The position numbers were made by a program, and so were the translations under genes. From an uncultured Bacillota bacterium (GTDB lineage: Bacteria; Bacillota_I; Bacilli_A; RFN20; CAG-288): DNA of 64,000 bases. A model generated the notes under the pieces. The model was not told the DNA's origin, searched no databases, and saw only the letters and a program-made list of their open reading frames with translations. The DNA is taken from the NCBI GenBank assembly GCA_949290645.1, contig CASESG010000002.1:62001-126000 (forward strand). Reading direction: 5' to 3'. Positions 41,021 to 50,098 of the stretch are shown here, piece after piece (the first letter of the stretch is position 1; each line of letters begins with the position of its first letter).

Positions 41021-42799
41021 TCAATCGTTTTTCGAATCCAACTCCTTCTCGAGACGGTCGACCAGCTCTTCCATGCGGCGCACGACCGCGACGAAGGGTT
41101 CCTTCGTCGTCAAGTCAACGCCCGCTTTCTGGACCTCATAGATCGGATAGTCCGAACCGCCCTGGGAGAGCAGGGAGAAATAGTCCTCGAAGGCGTGATC
41201 CTCCTTCTTCTTGACTCGGGAGTAGAGCTCCAGGGAAGCCGAGAAGCTTGTCGCATACTGATAGACGTAGAAGGGCGTTCCGTAGAGGTGAGGGATGTAG
41301 CACCAGACCAGAGGTTTGTAGACTTCCTCGGTGATGTCGATTCCGTAATATTCCTTGTAGAGCTTGGCCATGATGTCGTTCAGGACTTGATAGCTGATGG
41401 CCTCTCCCCTTTCCGCCTTCTTGCTGGCGAGATACTCGAACTCGGCGAAGAGCGTCTGGCGATAGAAGGTCCCGCAGATCTCGTCGATGGCCTTCTGGAG
41501 CAGGGAGATTCGGTCGTCCCGGGTGAGTTCTTCTCTCTCGAGCAGGTCGTCCAGGAGGTTGTGCTCGTTGAAGGTCGAGGCGATCTCCGCGACGAAGATC
41601 GTGTAGTTCTGCTTCATCAGGGGCTGGTTCTCGTCGGAATAGAGGGTGTGGATGGAATGGCCAGACTCGTGGGCGAGGGTGAAGACGTCCTCCAGCGTCC
41701 CCTGGAAGTTGAGCAGGATCATCGGCTCGAGTCCGCCACCGCCTCTGGAATAGGCGCCGGTCGTCTTTCCCTCCTGAGGGTAGACGTCGACCATCCCGTC
41801 CATCGTGACCTTCCTGGCCTTGTCCTGGAAGTCCTTGGGGAACTTCTCGATGGAGTGGAAGAACATCTCCTTGCTCTCCTCGTAAGTGACCTTCTTCTTG
41901 CTTTCGGTCAGGGAGAGGAAGCGGTCGTAGGAGCGATGCTTCTCCAGATGGAGAGACCTTCTCCTCAGCTCGTAATATTTCTGAAGGGGCTTTGCTCCCT
42001 CGTGGGCGACTTCGATGAGGTTGAGGAAGACGCTCGTCGGGATCTTGTTCTTGTCCAGATGCTCCTCCAGGATCGAGGAATATCCCCTGGCCTTCATCTC
42101 CGCAAGCTGGCTCTGGAGCAGGAAGGAATAGATCTCGGCATAGGTGTTCTTGTGTTCGTCATAATAGAGATAGAGGGCTTCGAAGATGCTCTTCCTGTCC
42201 TCGGCCTTCTTCTCCTCGGCGATCAAGGTCGTCCAGTTGGCGGTCGTAACCTCGACCTCCCTGCCGTCGGAGAGATGGGCCTTCTTGGGGCGATAGTCCC
42301 CGACGCTGAGGGTGGAGTAGAGGTTGTCTCCGACATCGTGGAAGGCCGCAAAGTCCGAGAGCAGTCTTTCCTTGTCGTCGGTGAGGACATGGCTCTCCCG
42401 GTCGAAGAGCTTCCGAATCTGGAAGTCGAACTGGTCATAGTCCTTGTTCCTCTGGAAGTAGGAATCCATGTGATCCTTGCCCAGGGCGAGGATCTCCGGC
42501 TCGAAGAAGGAAGAGGAGCTCTCCAGCTGACGAAGCAGAAGGACAAGCTCGCTCTCTCTCGAGACATTGTCGACATCCTTGCGGTTGAGGTCCGCCTTGG
42601 AGGCGGCATAGGCATAGAGGCGATTGACGAGAAGCTCCAGCTCGATCTGGAGGTCGAAGTATTCCGAGAGCTTGTCGTCCTCCGCAAGCTTTCCCTTGTA
42701 TTGCGGAAGAAGGGAGATTTCCTTCTTCAGCTTTTCCAGATCGTTTTCATAGGCCTTGTCATCCGGATAAAGGCGAGTCAAATCCCAATGAGCGTTCAT
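41021..42799 (-). CDS. pepF: Oligoendopeptidase F
   Basis: A cytosolic zinc metallopeptidase of family M3 that cuts short peptides. The 592-residue protein has the HExxH motif at H377-E378...H381 (LAHESGHSIH), the downstream Glu ligand in EIASTFNEH, and the C-terminal GGSDYPIYE stretch typical of PepF. The ATG at 42799 follows AAAGGGGACAAGA. Stand-alone gene with no visible terminator before the pseudogene. Confidence 0.95.
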   Translation of the reverse strand: MNAHWDLTRLYPDDKAYENDLEKLKKEISLLPQYKGKLAEDDKLSEYFDLQIELELLVNRLYAYAASKADLNRKDVDNVSRESELVLLLRQLESSSSFFEPEILALGKDHMDSYFQRNKDYDQFDFQIRKLFDRESHVLTDDKERLLSDFAAFHDVGDNLYSTLSVGDYRPKKAHLSDGREVEVTTANWTTLIAEEKKAEDRKSIFEALYLYYDEHKNTYAEIYSFLLQSQLAEMKARGYSSILEEHLDKNKIPTSVFLNLIEVAHEGAKPLQKYYELRRRSLHLEKHRSYDRFLSLTESKKKVTYEESKEMFFHSIEKFPKDFQDKARKVTMDGMVDVYPQEGKTTGAYSRGGGGLEPMILLNFQGTLEDVFTLAHESGHSIHTLYSDENQPLMKQNYTIFVAEIASTFNEHNLLDDLLEREELTRDDRISLLQKAIDEICGTFYRQTLFAEFEYLASKKAERGEAISYQVLNDIMAKLYKEYYGIDITEEVYKPLVWCYIPHLYGTPFYVYQYATSFSASLELYSRVKKKEDHAFEDYFSLLSQGGSDYPIYEVQKAGVDLTTKEPFVAVVRRMEELVDRLEKELDSKND

Positions 42800-42885
42800 T
42801 CTTGTCCCCTTTCGTGGTTCGGCAAGAAAAGAGTTTGCCACCAACTACTATAGTCAATCTCGGGATAACTTACAATCGAGCAGGA

Positions 42886-43494
42886 CTAGGCAAAGAGACG
42901 GATCTCCCCGTCTTCCCGAAAGAGGGAGAGATCCTCCCATCCCTGTTCGGCGATCATCAGCTTCCCTTGAGAATCCCGCTCGTCGATCCCGACAAAGGCC
43001 AAATAGAGGGAGACGGTTCGATACGGCCACTCTCCCCAATCCGCAAAAAGCTCCGAGGGAAGAAGAACCTCCTCCCGATGGGAAAAGACACGGCCCCTCC
43101 ACAGAGAGACATCCTCGAAGAGATAATCGGAGGAATAGAATTCCTCGGGAGAAAACTTCCGGTAGAGAAGGTACTCGTCGCTGTCGTAGGGATTCTCCTC
43201 GGGTGGGCAGGAAAGAGAGAGCCCATCGACATGGAAGAAGAGGCCGACGAAGAGCGGAGAGAAATCCCGAAATTGCGGCACCCCATCCTTCCAGAGATGC
43301 CCATAGGAAAGCTCGATCCGAATCTCCCCTTCCTTCTGGACCTTCTCCCCCTTGAGGGCGATGGCCAGGGAATGGGGAGTCTCGTAATACAAAAAGCCAA
43401 TCTCCAGATCATCTTCCTGGCAGGAGGAGAGAAGAAGGGAGAAGGACAAGGGGAGGAGAAGGGGCAACTTTCTTTTTCGAAAGGGAGTGTTCAT
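42886..43494 (-). CDS. Lipoprotein of unknown function (202 aa)
   Basis: A signal peptide with a strongly basic start (FRKRK) and lipobox LLSSC (Cys25), then a beta-rich domain with many Trp, Tyr and Phe (for example LYYETPHSL, EEFYSSDYLF). No family recognised. It begins 34 bases past pyrG, after the pyrG terminator, with no good ribosome site, so expression level is uncertain. Confidence 0.72.
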   Translation of the reverse strand: MNTPFRKRKLPLLLPLSFSLLLSSCQEDDLEIGFLYYETPHSLAIALKGEKVQKEGEIRIELSYGHLWKDGVPQFRDFSPLFVGLFFHVDGLSLSCPPEENPYDSDEYLLYRKFSPEEFYSSDYLFEDVSLWRGRVFSHREEVLLPSELFADWGEWPYRTVSLYLAFVGIDERDSQGKLMIAEQGWEDLSLFREDGEIRLFA

Positions 43495-43500
43495 TTTTCA

Positions 43501-43524
43501 AAAAGGAGCAGCTTTCGGTGCTCA
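43501..43524 (-). terminator. Possible terminator of pyrG
   Basis: Minus-strand GAGCA/TGCTC stem, 8-base loop, then CTTTTTG. A short stem, so leaky at best; the lipoprotein gene may depend on read-through. Confidence 0.55.
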
Positions 43525-43528
43525 CGAT

Positions 43529-45133
43529 TTACTTGTCCCGATGCTTGATGCTGGCCTCGACGAAGCCGCGGAAGAGGGGATGGGGCTTGTCCGGGCGGGA
43601 CTTGAACTCCGGATGAGCCTGGGTGGCGACGAAGAAGGGATGCGCCGGGATCTCGATCATCTCGACGATCCTTCCGTCGGGCGAGAATCCGACCGGAACC
43701 ATGCCGTGGGAAATCAAATCGTCGAGATAGTCGTTGTTCACCTCATAGCGATGGCGATGCCTCTCGTTGATCTTCTTTGCCCCGTAGAGACGATAGGCCT
43801 TGCTGTCGGTCCTCAGGACGCAGGGATAGGAGCCAAGGCGCATCGTTCCGCCGAGGTCCTCGACCTTCTCCTGCTCGGCCATCAGGTGGATGACCGGATG
43901 CTTCGTCTTGGGATCGAACTCCGTGGAGTTGGCATCGGCAAAGCCCAAAACATCCCTTGCGAACTCGATGATGGCGGTCTGAAGGCCAAGGCAGAGGCCA
44001 AGGAAGGGAATGCCGTTTGCCCGGGCGTAGCTGATCGCCTCGATCATGCCGGGGATGCCGCGGTCGCCAAAACCGCCGGGAACCAGGATCCCGTCCACGC
44101 TCGAGAGCAGTTTCTTCGCACTCTTGGCGGTGACATCCTCTGCCTCGATCCAGTCGATCTCGACCTTGTTGTGATAATAATAACCCGCCGCCTTGAGGGC
44201 CTCGTTGACGGAGATGTAGGCATCGTGAAGGGCGGTGTACTTTCCGACCAGGGCGATCTTGACGATCTCCTTGGAGGTCTTGATCCTCTCGACCATCCTC
44301 TTCCATCCGCTGAGATTGGGCTCCGGCATCGGAAGGTGGAGAGTCTCTCCGACCGCCTGAGCGAAGCGCTCCTTGTCCAGCTCCAGAGGAAGCTCATAGA
44401 CCGTCTCGACATCGAGGTTGGGAAGGACGTGATTGCTGGGGACGTTGCAGAAGAGGGAGATCTTGTCCATCACGTTCTGCGGAAGGGGGTATTCCGAGCG
44501 GCAGACGATGATGTCCGGCTGAAGGCCCATGGACTGCAGGGTCTTGACCGCCATCTGGGTCGGCTTGGTCTTGAGCTCCTGGCTGGCCTTGAGATAGGGG
44601 ATGAGGGAGACCATGACGATGCAGCAGTTCTCCTGTCCGATCTCGTGGGTGAACTGGCGGATGGCCTCGAAGAAGGGCTGGGATTCGATGTCGCCGATCG
44701 TTCCGCCGATCTCGACGATTGTGATCTCGGTCTCGTCGGCCTTGTCGTTGCGATGGAACTTGCTCTTGATGGTGTTGGTGACATGCGGAATGACCTGGAC
44801 GGTTCCTCCACCGTAATCGCCGTGCCTCTCCTTGGAGAGGACTTCCTCGTAGATCTTTCCCGTGGTGACGTTGGAGTTCTTGTCCAGGTTCTCGTCGATG
44901 AAGCGCTCGTAATGGCCGAGGTCGAGGTCGGTCTCCGTCCCGTCATCCGTGACGAAGACTTCGCCGTGCTGGATAGGAGACATCGTCCCGGGATCGACAT
45001 TGAGATAGGGATCGAACTTCTGCATCGTGACCTTGTAGCCACGGGCCTTGAGGAGACGGCCGAGCGAGGCAGCGGTGATTCCCTTGCCCAAACCCGAAAT
45101 GACGCCGCCTGTGACAAAGATGTACTTCTCCAT
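43529..45133 (-). CDS. pyrG: CTP synthase
   Basis: Makes CTP from UTP, ATP and glutamine. The 534-residue protein has the synthetase domain starting MEKYIFVTGGVISGLGKGIT (P-loop), the middle region with TVQVIPHVTN, and a C-terminal class I glutaminase with the Cys nucleophile in FLGLCLGLQ and the His-Glu pair in AHPEF. It begins 12 bases after the CBS-domain gene, so the two form an operon. Confidence 0.97.
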   Translation of the reverse strand: MEKYIFVTGGVISGLGKGITAASLGRLLKARGYKVTMQKFDPYLNVDPGTMSPIQHGEVFVTDDGTETDLDLGHYERFIDENLDKNSNVTTGKIYEEVLSKERHGDYGGGTVQVIPHVTNTIKSKFHRNDKADETEITIVEIGGTIGDIESQPFFEAIRQFTHEIGQENCCIVMVSLIPYLKASQELKTKPTQMAVKTLQSMGLQPDIIVCRSEYPLPQNVMDKISLFCNVPSNHVLPNLDVETVYELPLELDKERFAQAVGETLHLPMPEPNLSGWKRMVERIKTSKEIVKIALVGKYTALHDAYISVNEALKAAGYYYHNKVEIDWIEAEDVTAKSAKKLLSSVDGILVPGGFGDRGIPGMIEAISYARANGIPFLGLCLGLQTAIIEFARDVLGFADANSTEFDPKTKHPVIHLMAEQEKVEDLGGTMRLGSYPCVLRTDSKAYRLYGAKKINERHRHRYEVNNDYLDDLISHGMVPVGFSPDGRIVEMIEIPAHPFFVATQAHPEFKSRPDKPHPLFRGFVEASIKHRDK

Positions 45134-45145
45134 GGGATAGCCCTC

Positions 45146-45550
45146 CTAGTTCTTCTGGCTCGAAAAGTAATATTTCAGAATCGACTGGCGCGTGACGATG
45201 CCGATGAAGACCCCCTTGTCATCCGTGACAGGGACAAAGTTCTGTCCCAAGGCCAGGTGATAGAGGTCTTCCATCCGGGCCATCGAGTGAATGGCGAGGA
45301 TCTCACGGCTGCTTTGGACATCGGAAATGGAGACGTCCTCGGCCTTCTTGAAATCCATCCCGTCATGCTCGGTGAGATAGGAGAGGATGTCGCCCTCCGA
45401 AACCGTCCGGAGATACTTCCCTTCCCGGTCGAGGACCGGAATGGCCGTGTAGTGATGATAGTGGAGCTTTTCGACCGTTTGGCGCAAAGTAAAATCATCC
45501 AGGACGTAAGCGATTTGGCTTTTCGGAAGCAAGAAAAACAATATGTTCAT
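45146..45550 (-). CDS. Two-CBS-domain protein
   Basis: A 134-residue protein made of two CBS domains, the pair that senses adenine nucleotides. The first repeat is marked by HHYTAIPVLDREGKYL, the second by QNFVPVTDDKGVFIGIV. Stand-alone CBS proteins like CbpB/YkuL bind c-di-AMP or AMP; ligand not shown here. Its place before pyrG would suit nucleotide sensing. The ATG at 45550 has no ribosome site and lies 5 bases after a TATTAT, so it may be translated from a leaderless transcript. Confidence 0.83.
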   Translation of the reverse strand: MNILFFLLPKSQIAYVLDDFTLRQTVEKLHYHHYTAIPVLDREGKYLRTVSEGDILSYLTEHDGMDFKKAEDVSISDVQSSREILAIHSMARMEDLYHLALGQNFVPVTDDKGVFIGIVTRQSILKYYFSSQKN

Positions 45551-45864
45551 ACGGGATAATATCTTAAGCAAAAAGGCGAGTCGGAATCAACCTTCCCGAG
45601 AAAGGAATCGATCTTTTCTTCTCTTGTCTTTCATTCATCTATGAAAGTTGGTCAGTGATAACATTCCTTTATTATCATACTTATTTCAATTTCATTATTT
45701 TCATTCTTTCCTTTCCTATCCTCTCATCCTTCTCTTTCGGAAAGCGTTGTCTTTCCCCTTCTTCCTTTTTCCAGGAGAAGACTCGTCCTCTTTCTTTTCT
45801 CTGTCTCCTTTCCTGGCTCGGCGCTATCGCTTATAATATCTGTCGTACCCGACAAGGAGCGAAA
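45551..45864. other. Divergent intergenic region before dnaX
   Basis: 314 bases between the CBS gene and dnaX. The plus strand is strikingly T/C-rich, with runs of TTTC and CTTTCC. TATAAT at 45832-45837 fits a dnaX promoter with a leader of about 25 bases. In many Bacillota the SRP RNA gene lies here; I find no matching hairpin. Short open frames in it lack ribosome sites. Confidence 0.6.
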
Positions 45865-47523
45865 ATGGCCTATCAAGCACTGTATAACAAGTATCGACCG
45901 CAGACCTTTGCGGAAGTGGTCGGACAGAAGAGCATCGTCCAGACGTTGAAGAACGCCATCGCCGAGGACAAGATCGCCCACGCCTATCTTTTCTGCGGTC
46001 CCAGAGGAACGGGAAAGACCACGATGGCCCGTCTTTTCGCCAAGGCCTTGGACTGCCTCGAGGGTCTTGGAGAGCAGTGCCTGACCTGCCAATCCTGCAA
46101 GGCGATCGCCTCCGGGGAGCATCCGGACGTGGTCGAGATCGATGCCGCCTCCAACTCCTCGGTCGATTCCGTCCGTCAGCTGATCGACAATGTCTCCTAT
46201 CAGCCGATTCTCTCCCGCTACAAGGTCTACATCATCGACGAGGTGCACAACATGTCCACCCCGGCCTTCAACGCCCTGCTCAAGACCCTGGAGGAACCCC
46301 CTTCCTTCGTCATCTTCATCCTCTGCACGACCGATCCCCAAAAGATCATCCCCACGATCCTCTCCCGCGTGCAGCGCTTCAACTTCTCCAAGGTTTCCAA
46401 GGAAGATTTGATCTTCAACCTCAAGAGAGTCCTCAAAGCCGAGAAGATCGACTATGAGGAGGAAGCCCTGGAAAGCATCGCCGCTCTCTCCGACGGCGGA
46501 GTCCGGGACTCTCTCTCCCTGCTCGACCAGCTGGTCTCCTATTGCGACGGCAAGATTCTCTCCAAGGACGTCGACGAACTCTTCGGCTTGCTCTCGCGCA
46601 AGGACGAGCTCTCCCTTCTCTCCCTCATCGAGAAGAAGGATACCGCCCGTGTCCTCAAGCTCATCCGGGAGAAGTATCATAGCGGCATGAACGTCCTTCG
46701 TCTCCACGACGACCTGATCGACATCTACAAGGACCTTCTGATCTTGAAGACCACCAAGGATCCTTCCCTGATGTCCCGACTGACCAAGGAGGAAGCGACG
46801 CCGCTGCTCATCTTGAGCAACTCCGCTCTCCGGGACAACATCGACCTCTTGATCCAGAAGAGAAGGGACTATCGCTATGCCGATTCCCTGCTCTCCCATC
46901 TGGAATTGACCCTGATGTCCATGGCCGAGAAAGAAAACTACGAACCGACTCCCACGCCCTCCCCTCGAGTCGAGGAGAAGAAGACGGAGCCTTCCGCAAC
47001 CATCGAGAGCACGGCGGTCGAGATCACGTCCACTCCCAAGGAAAGGAAGGTCGAGACTCCCGAGAAGAAGGAGGAGCCGATCCACTACGAGCTCTCCGAC
47101 ATCGTCAACCTGATGAACCAGGCCAGCAAGGAAGAGAGGCTGTCGGTCTCCTCCCAGTGGGAGAAGCTCACCGAGCTGTTCTTCGACCAGAGGAGGGGAT
47201 ACAAGGCCAAGGCCCTCTACAGCGCCAAGCTGAGGCTTGTCTCCCAAGGCGTCCTTGTCCTGACGACGAAGGTCCTCTCCGACCTCGAGATCCTCAAGGA
47301 CAAGGCGGAGCAGGAATCGCTCTCCCTTCTGGCGAAGGAAGTCTTCCAGAAGGACTACGACATCCTTGCCATCTCGGACGAGGAGTTCAAGGAAGCCCTG
47401 AACCTCTTCCGAAGCCAAGGCGAGAAGAAGAAAGAGAAATGCAATATCGACTTCGGACGAAAGAAGGCCACGACAGGATCGACGGCCTTCTTCCAGGAGC
47501 TGATGCAAGACAAGGAGGATTGA
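45865..47523 (+). CDS. dnaX: DNA polymerase III subunit gamma/tau
   Basis: Clamp-loader ATPase of the replisome. The 552-residue protein has Walker A GPRGTGKT (45-52), the zinc module C-x8-C-x2-C-x2-C just after, DEVHNMS, and the sensor SRVQRF. A Pro/Thr/Glu-rich linker (about 355-420) leads to the tau C-terminal domain. AAGGAGCGAAA precedes the ATG at 45865; the frame extends 70 codons upstream through a hydrophobic stretch without support. First gene of a seven-gene plus-strand operon. Confidence 0.97.
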   Translation: MAYQALYNKYRPQTFAEVVGQKSIVQTLKNAIAEDKIAHAYLFCGPRGTGKTTMARLFAKALDCLEGLGEQCLTCQSCKAIASGEHPDVVEIDAASNSSVDSVRQLIDNVSYQPILSRYKVYIIDEVHNMSTPAFNALLKTLEEPPSFVIFILCTTDPQKIIPTILSRVQRFNFSKVSKEDLIFNLKRVLKAEKIDYEEEALESIAALSDGGVRDSLSLLDQLVSYCDGKILSKDVDELFGLLSRKDELSLLSLIEKKDTARVLKLIREKYHSGMNVLRLHDDLIDIYKDLLILKTTKDPSLMSRLTKEEATPLLILSNSALRDNIDLLIQKRRDYRYADSLLSHLELTLMSMAEKENYEPTPTPSPRVEEKKTEPSATIESTAVEITSTPKERKVETPEKKEEPIHYELSDIVNLMNQASKEERLSVSSQWEKLTELFFDQRRGYKAKALYSAKLRLVSQGVLVLTTKVLSDLEILKDKAEQESLSLLAKEVFQKDYDILAISDEEFKEALNLFRSQGEKKKEKCNIDFGRKKATTGSTAFFQELMQDKED

Positions 47524-47525
47524 AG

Positions 47526-47873
47526 ATGGCTGACGATTTTGAGAAACAGGCCAAAGAGGCCGCCAATCTTGCCGCCATCCAGGACAAGGCGAGGGAATTC
47601 CAGACCATGTCCAACCAGTTGGCGGAGAAGACCTATCAGGGCATCCACCAGGGTGTCACCATCACGATGAAAGGAAACCACGACGTCATCAACGTCCACA
47701 TCGACCAGGGTTTCTACGAAACGAGTTCCAAGGGTGCGATGGAGATGGCCTTCCAACGCTGCCTCTTTAACCTCAACCAGGCCATCAACACCGACGTCGA
47801 GAGGCTGCAGAAGGAAATGCAGGAGCAGCTCTACGAGCTTCAGATGCACGGCGGAACCTATGGAACCGATTAA
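47526..47873 (+). CDS. YbaB/EbfC family nucleoid-associated protein
   Basis: A 115-residue DNA-binding dimer protein almost always found between dnaX and recR. It has a helical N-terminus, the beta-sheet with GVTITMKGNHDVINVHIDQG, and a long C-terminal helix. It starts 3 bases after dnaX ends and overlaps recR by 14 bases. Confidence 0.92.
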   Translation: MADDFEKQAKEAANLAAIQDKAREFQTMSNQLAEKTYQGIHQGVTITMKGNHDVINVHIDQGFYETSSKGAMEMAFQRCLFNLNQAINTDVERLQKEMQEQLYELQMHGGTYGTD

Positions 47874-48477
47874 GACCATCAAGGAGCTGGAGGAGAGCTT
47901 CGAGAGACTCCCCGGAATCGGAGGAAAGACGGCCGAGCGTTTGGCCTATGCGACCCTGCGCCTATCCAAGGAAGAGAAGGAAGCTTTCGTGAAGGCCTTT
48001 GAGGATTCCCTGACCAAAGTCACCAAATGTCCCCACTGCGGATTCTACTTCGAGGAGAATTGCCCCCTCTGCTCCGACAAGGACAGGGACCAGAAGACCC
48101 TCCTTGTCGTCTCCGAGAGCAAGGACATCCTCTCAATCGAGAAGACCAAGACCTATCACGGCCTCTATTTCACCTTGGACGGATTGCTCTCTCCCCTGAA
48201 GAACAAGACACCTTCCGCGATTGGAGTCGACCATCTGCTCAAGAGAGTTCAGGAAGAAGGAATCCAGGAAGTCATCCTCGCCCTTCCCACAGACATGGAA
48301 GGGGAGACGACAAGGCTCTACCTCTCCAACGCCCTCTCGAGGCTCTCCGTCAAGGTCAGCCGCCTCGCCTACGGCATCCCCGTGGGAACCCATCTCGAGT
48401 ACCTGGACAATCTCACCATCGCGCAATCAATCCAATATCGCGTCGACATGGACAAGGGAGGAAAGAAGAATGGCTAG
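47860..48477 (+). CDS. recR: Recombination protein RecR
   Basis: Works with RecF/RecO to load RecA at gaps. The 205-residue protein has an N-terminal helix-hairpin-helix (RLPGIGGKTAERLAY), a complete zinc finger C57-C60-C68-C71, and the Toprim domain with ILALPTDMEGETT and LAYGIPVGTHLEY. Stop codon is TAG, useful evidence that amber is a normal stop in this genome. Confidence 0.96.
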   Translation: MEPIKTIKELEESFERLPGIGGKTAERLAYATLRLSKEEKEAFVKAFEDSLTKVTKCPHCGFYFEENCPLCSDKDRDQKTLLVVSESKDILSIEKTKTYHGLYFTLDGLLSPLKNKTPSAIGVDHLLKRVQEEGIQEVILALPTDMEGETTRLYLSNALSRLSVKVSRLAYGIPVGTHLEYLDNLTIAQSIQYRVDMDKGGKKNG

Positions 48478-49105
48478 AGGACTGTTCGTCACTTTCGAAG
48501 GCGGAGACGGCTCGGGCAAGACGACCGTCATCCATGAGCTGGAAAAGAGACTCGACAAGCTCCAAATCTCCTATCTCCACACCCGGGAGCCGGGCGGCAG
48601 CGTCATCGCCGAGGAGATCCGGAACATCATCCTCGACCGGAAAAACACCGCCATGGACAAGAGGACGGAGGCCCTCCTTTATGCCGCCTCGAGAAGGCAG
48701 CATCTCGTCGAGATCGTCTTCCCGGCCCTCAAGGAGGGAAAGATCGTTCTCTGCGACCGCTACCTAGACTCTTCTCTGGCCTACCAGGGCTATGCCCGCA
48801 AGATCGGCATGGACGAGGTCTATTCCATCAACCTCTTCGCCACGGAGAACACCCTTCCCGACCTGACCTTCTTTCTCGACCTTCCTCCCAAGGAGGGGCT
48901 CCTGCGCATCGCCAAGAACAAAGAGAGGGAAGTCAACCGCCTCGACCTCGAGAAGGAGAACTTCCACCAGGCCGTCTATGAAGGCTATCAGCTGCTCTTG
49001 AAACGCTATCCGGAAAGAATCAAGAGAATCGATGCCAGAAAAAGCGTCGACGAAGAGGTCGAAGAAATCGAGAAGATTCTTCTTCCGAGGATCAAACAGG
49101 GATGA
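48470..49105 (+). CDS. tmk: Thymidylate kinase
   Basis: Phosphorylates dTMP to dTDP. The 211-residue protein has the P-loop FEGGDGSGKTT (9-19), the DR(Y) motif in LCDRYLDSSLAYQG, and a lid region. REPGG follows the P-loop region, as in Gram-positive enzymes. It overlaps recR by 8 bases and holB by 4. Confidence 0.96.
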   Translation: MARGLFVTFEGGDGSGKTTVIHELEKRLDKLQISYLHTREPGGSVIAEEIRNIILDRKNTAMDKRTEALLYAASRRQHLVEIVFPALKEGKIVLCDRYLDSSLAYQGYARKIGMDEVYSINLFATENTLPDLTFFLDLPPKEGLLRIAKNKEREVNRLDLEKENFHQAVYEGYQLLLKRYPERIKRIDARKSVDEEVEEIEKILLPRIKQG

Positions 49106-50097
49106 ACAAAGAGACGTTCTTGAAATACGAGCCGAAATTGGCTAAGTTCTTTCTCAATTCGAGAAAACAGAACCGTCTTTCCCATGCCTATCTTCTCTAC
49201 GGAGAGAACAATGCGCCCTTGAAAGAGGTTGCCCTCTTCCTGGCCCAATCTCTCTCCTGCGAAAGAGACCTGCTCGCCTGTGGAGAGTGCCCCTCCTGCC
49301 AGCGCTTCGAAAAGGGCATCCATCCCGACTTCCGGCTCATCGACGGAAAGCTCGAGACCATCAAGAAGGAGAGCATCAAGAGCCTTCTGGAGGGCTTCTC
49401 CCTTTCCGCTTTGGAAAAGGGTCATGTCCTCTGCTATGTCATCAACGAAGTCGACAACATCACGGAGGAGGCGGCAAACACGCTCCTGAAGTTCCTGGAG
49501 GAGCCCAAGGAAGGACAGATTGCCTTCCTGACGAGCACGAACCCGACCCGGGTCTTGAAGACCATCCGCTCGAGGTCTCTCCTCTTTCGGGTGGAGACCA
49601 TCGATCCTCTGAGCTTCTATCATCGGCTGGAGAAGACGGAATTCCTCGACGAGAAGGGAAAGAGGATTCCCCTTTCGGCCACTGCCCTCTACTTCCTCTC
49701 CAAGACCTATTCCTCTTCCAAGGAGATCAGGGACATGCTCCTTGAGGATCCTTCCTTCCTGGAAGGCTTCGCGGACGCGGAGATGTTCCTCAACGAGCTT
49801 GCCCACTCCCTGAAGGGAGCGAAGCTCTCCCTTTTGGAAAGCAACCATCGGATTAAGGATTCCAAGTGTTATAATTGGTTGTACCGGACTCTTTTGTGCG
49901 TCTTTCAGGAAGCCCTCTTCCCGAAGGAGAATCCGGAGAATCCCTTCCGCGAGATCGAGCTCTCTCTCTCCCAGCATGACAAGGCGCTCCTGGAAGGCAT
50001 CGGCATCCTGGAGAAGGCCCTGCGCCTGAGGCAGATCAATCTCTCTCCCACCGCTCTTTGCGCACGGCTCATCCAGAGAATCAGCGAGGAATACTGA
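49102..50097 (+). CDS. holB: DNA polymerase III subunit delta prime
   Basis: Non-catalytic clamp-loader subunit. The 331-residue protein keeps the zinc-module cysteines (CERDLLACGECPSC) and the ATPase-like fold, but the P-loop is degenerate (GENNAPLKE), as expected for delta prime. NEVDNITEEAANTLLKFLEEP corresponds to the Walker B region. Its ATG overlaps the tmk stop. Confidence 0.92.
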   Translation: MNKETFLKYEPKLAKFFLNSRKQNRLSHAYLLYGENNAPLKEVALFLAQSLSCERDLLACGECPSCQRFEKGIHPDFRLIDGKLETIKKESIKSLLEGFSLSALEKGHVLCYVINEVDNITEEAANTLLKFLEEPKEGQIAFLTSTNPTRVLKTIRSRSLLFRVETIDPLSFYHRLEKTEFLDEKGKRIPLSATALYFLSKTYSSSKEIRDMLLEDPSFLEGFADAEMFLNELAHSLKGAKLSLLESNHRIKDSKCYNWLYRTLLCVFQEALFPKENPENPFREIELSLSQHDKALLEGIGILEKALRLRQINLSPTALCARLIQRISEEY

Positions 50098-50098
50098 C

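Noticed and set aside
45551-45864. SRP RNA gene (ffs/scr) upstream of dnaX
   Set aside because: This is its usual place in Bacillota, but I find no conserved SRP hairpin with the GNAR loop and asymmetric internal loop; the stretch is a pyrimidine-rich spacer.
45655-45864. N-terminal hydrophobic extension of DnaX
   Set aside because: The frame is open for 70 codons upstream, but the standard N-terminus MAYQALYNKYRP and its AAGGAG site mark the true start at 45865.
49102-50097. Degenerate P-loop of holB as a sign of a broken gene
   Set aside because: Delta prime is naturally inactive as an ATPase, and the rest of the protein is intact.
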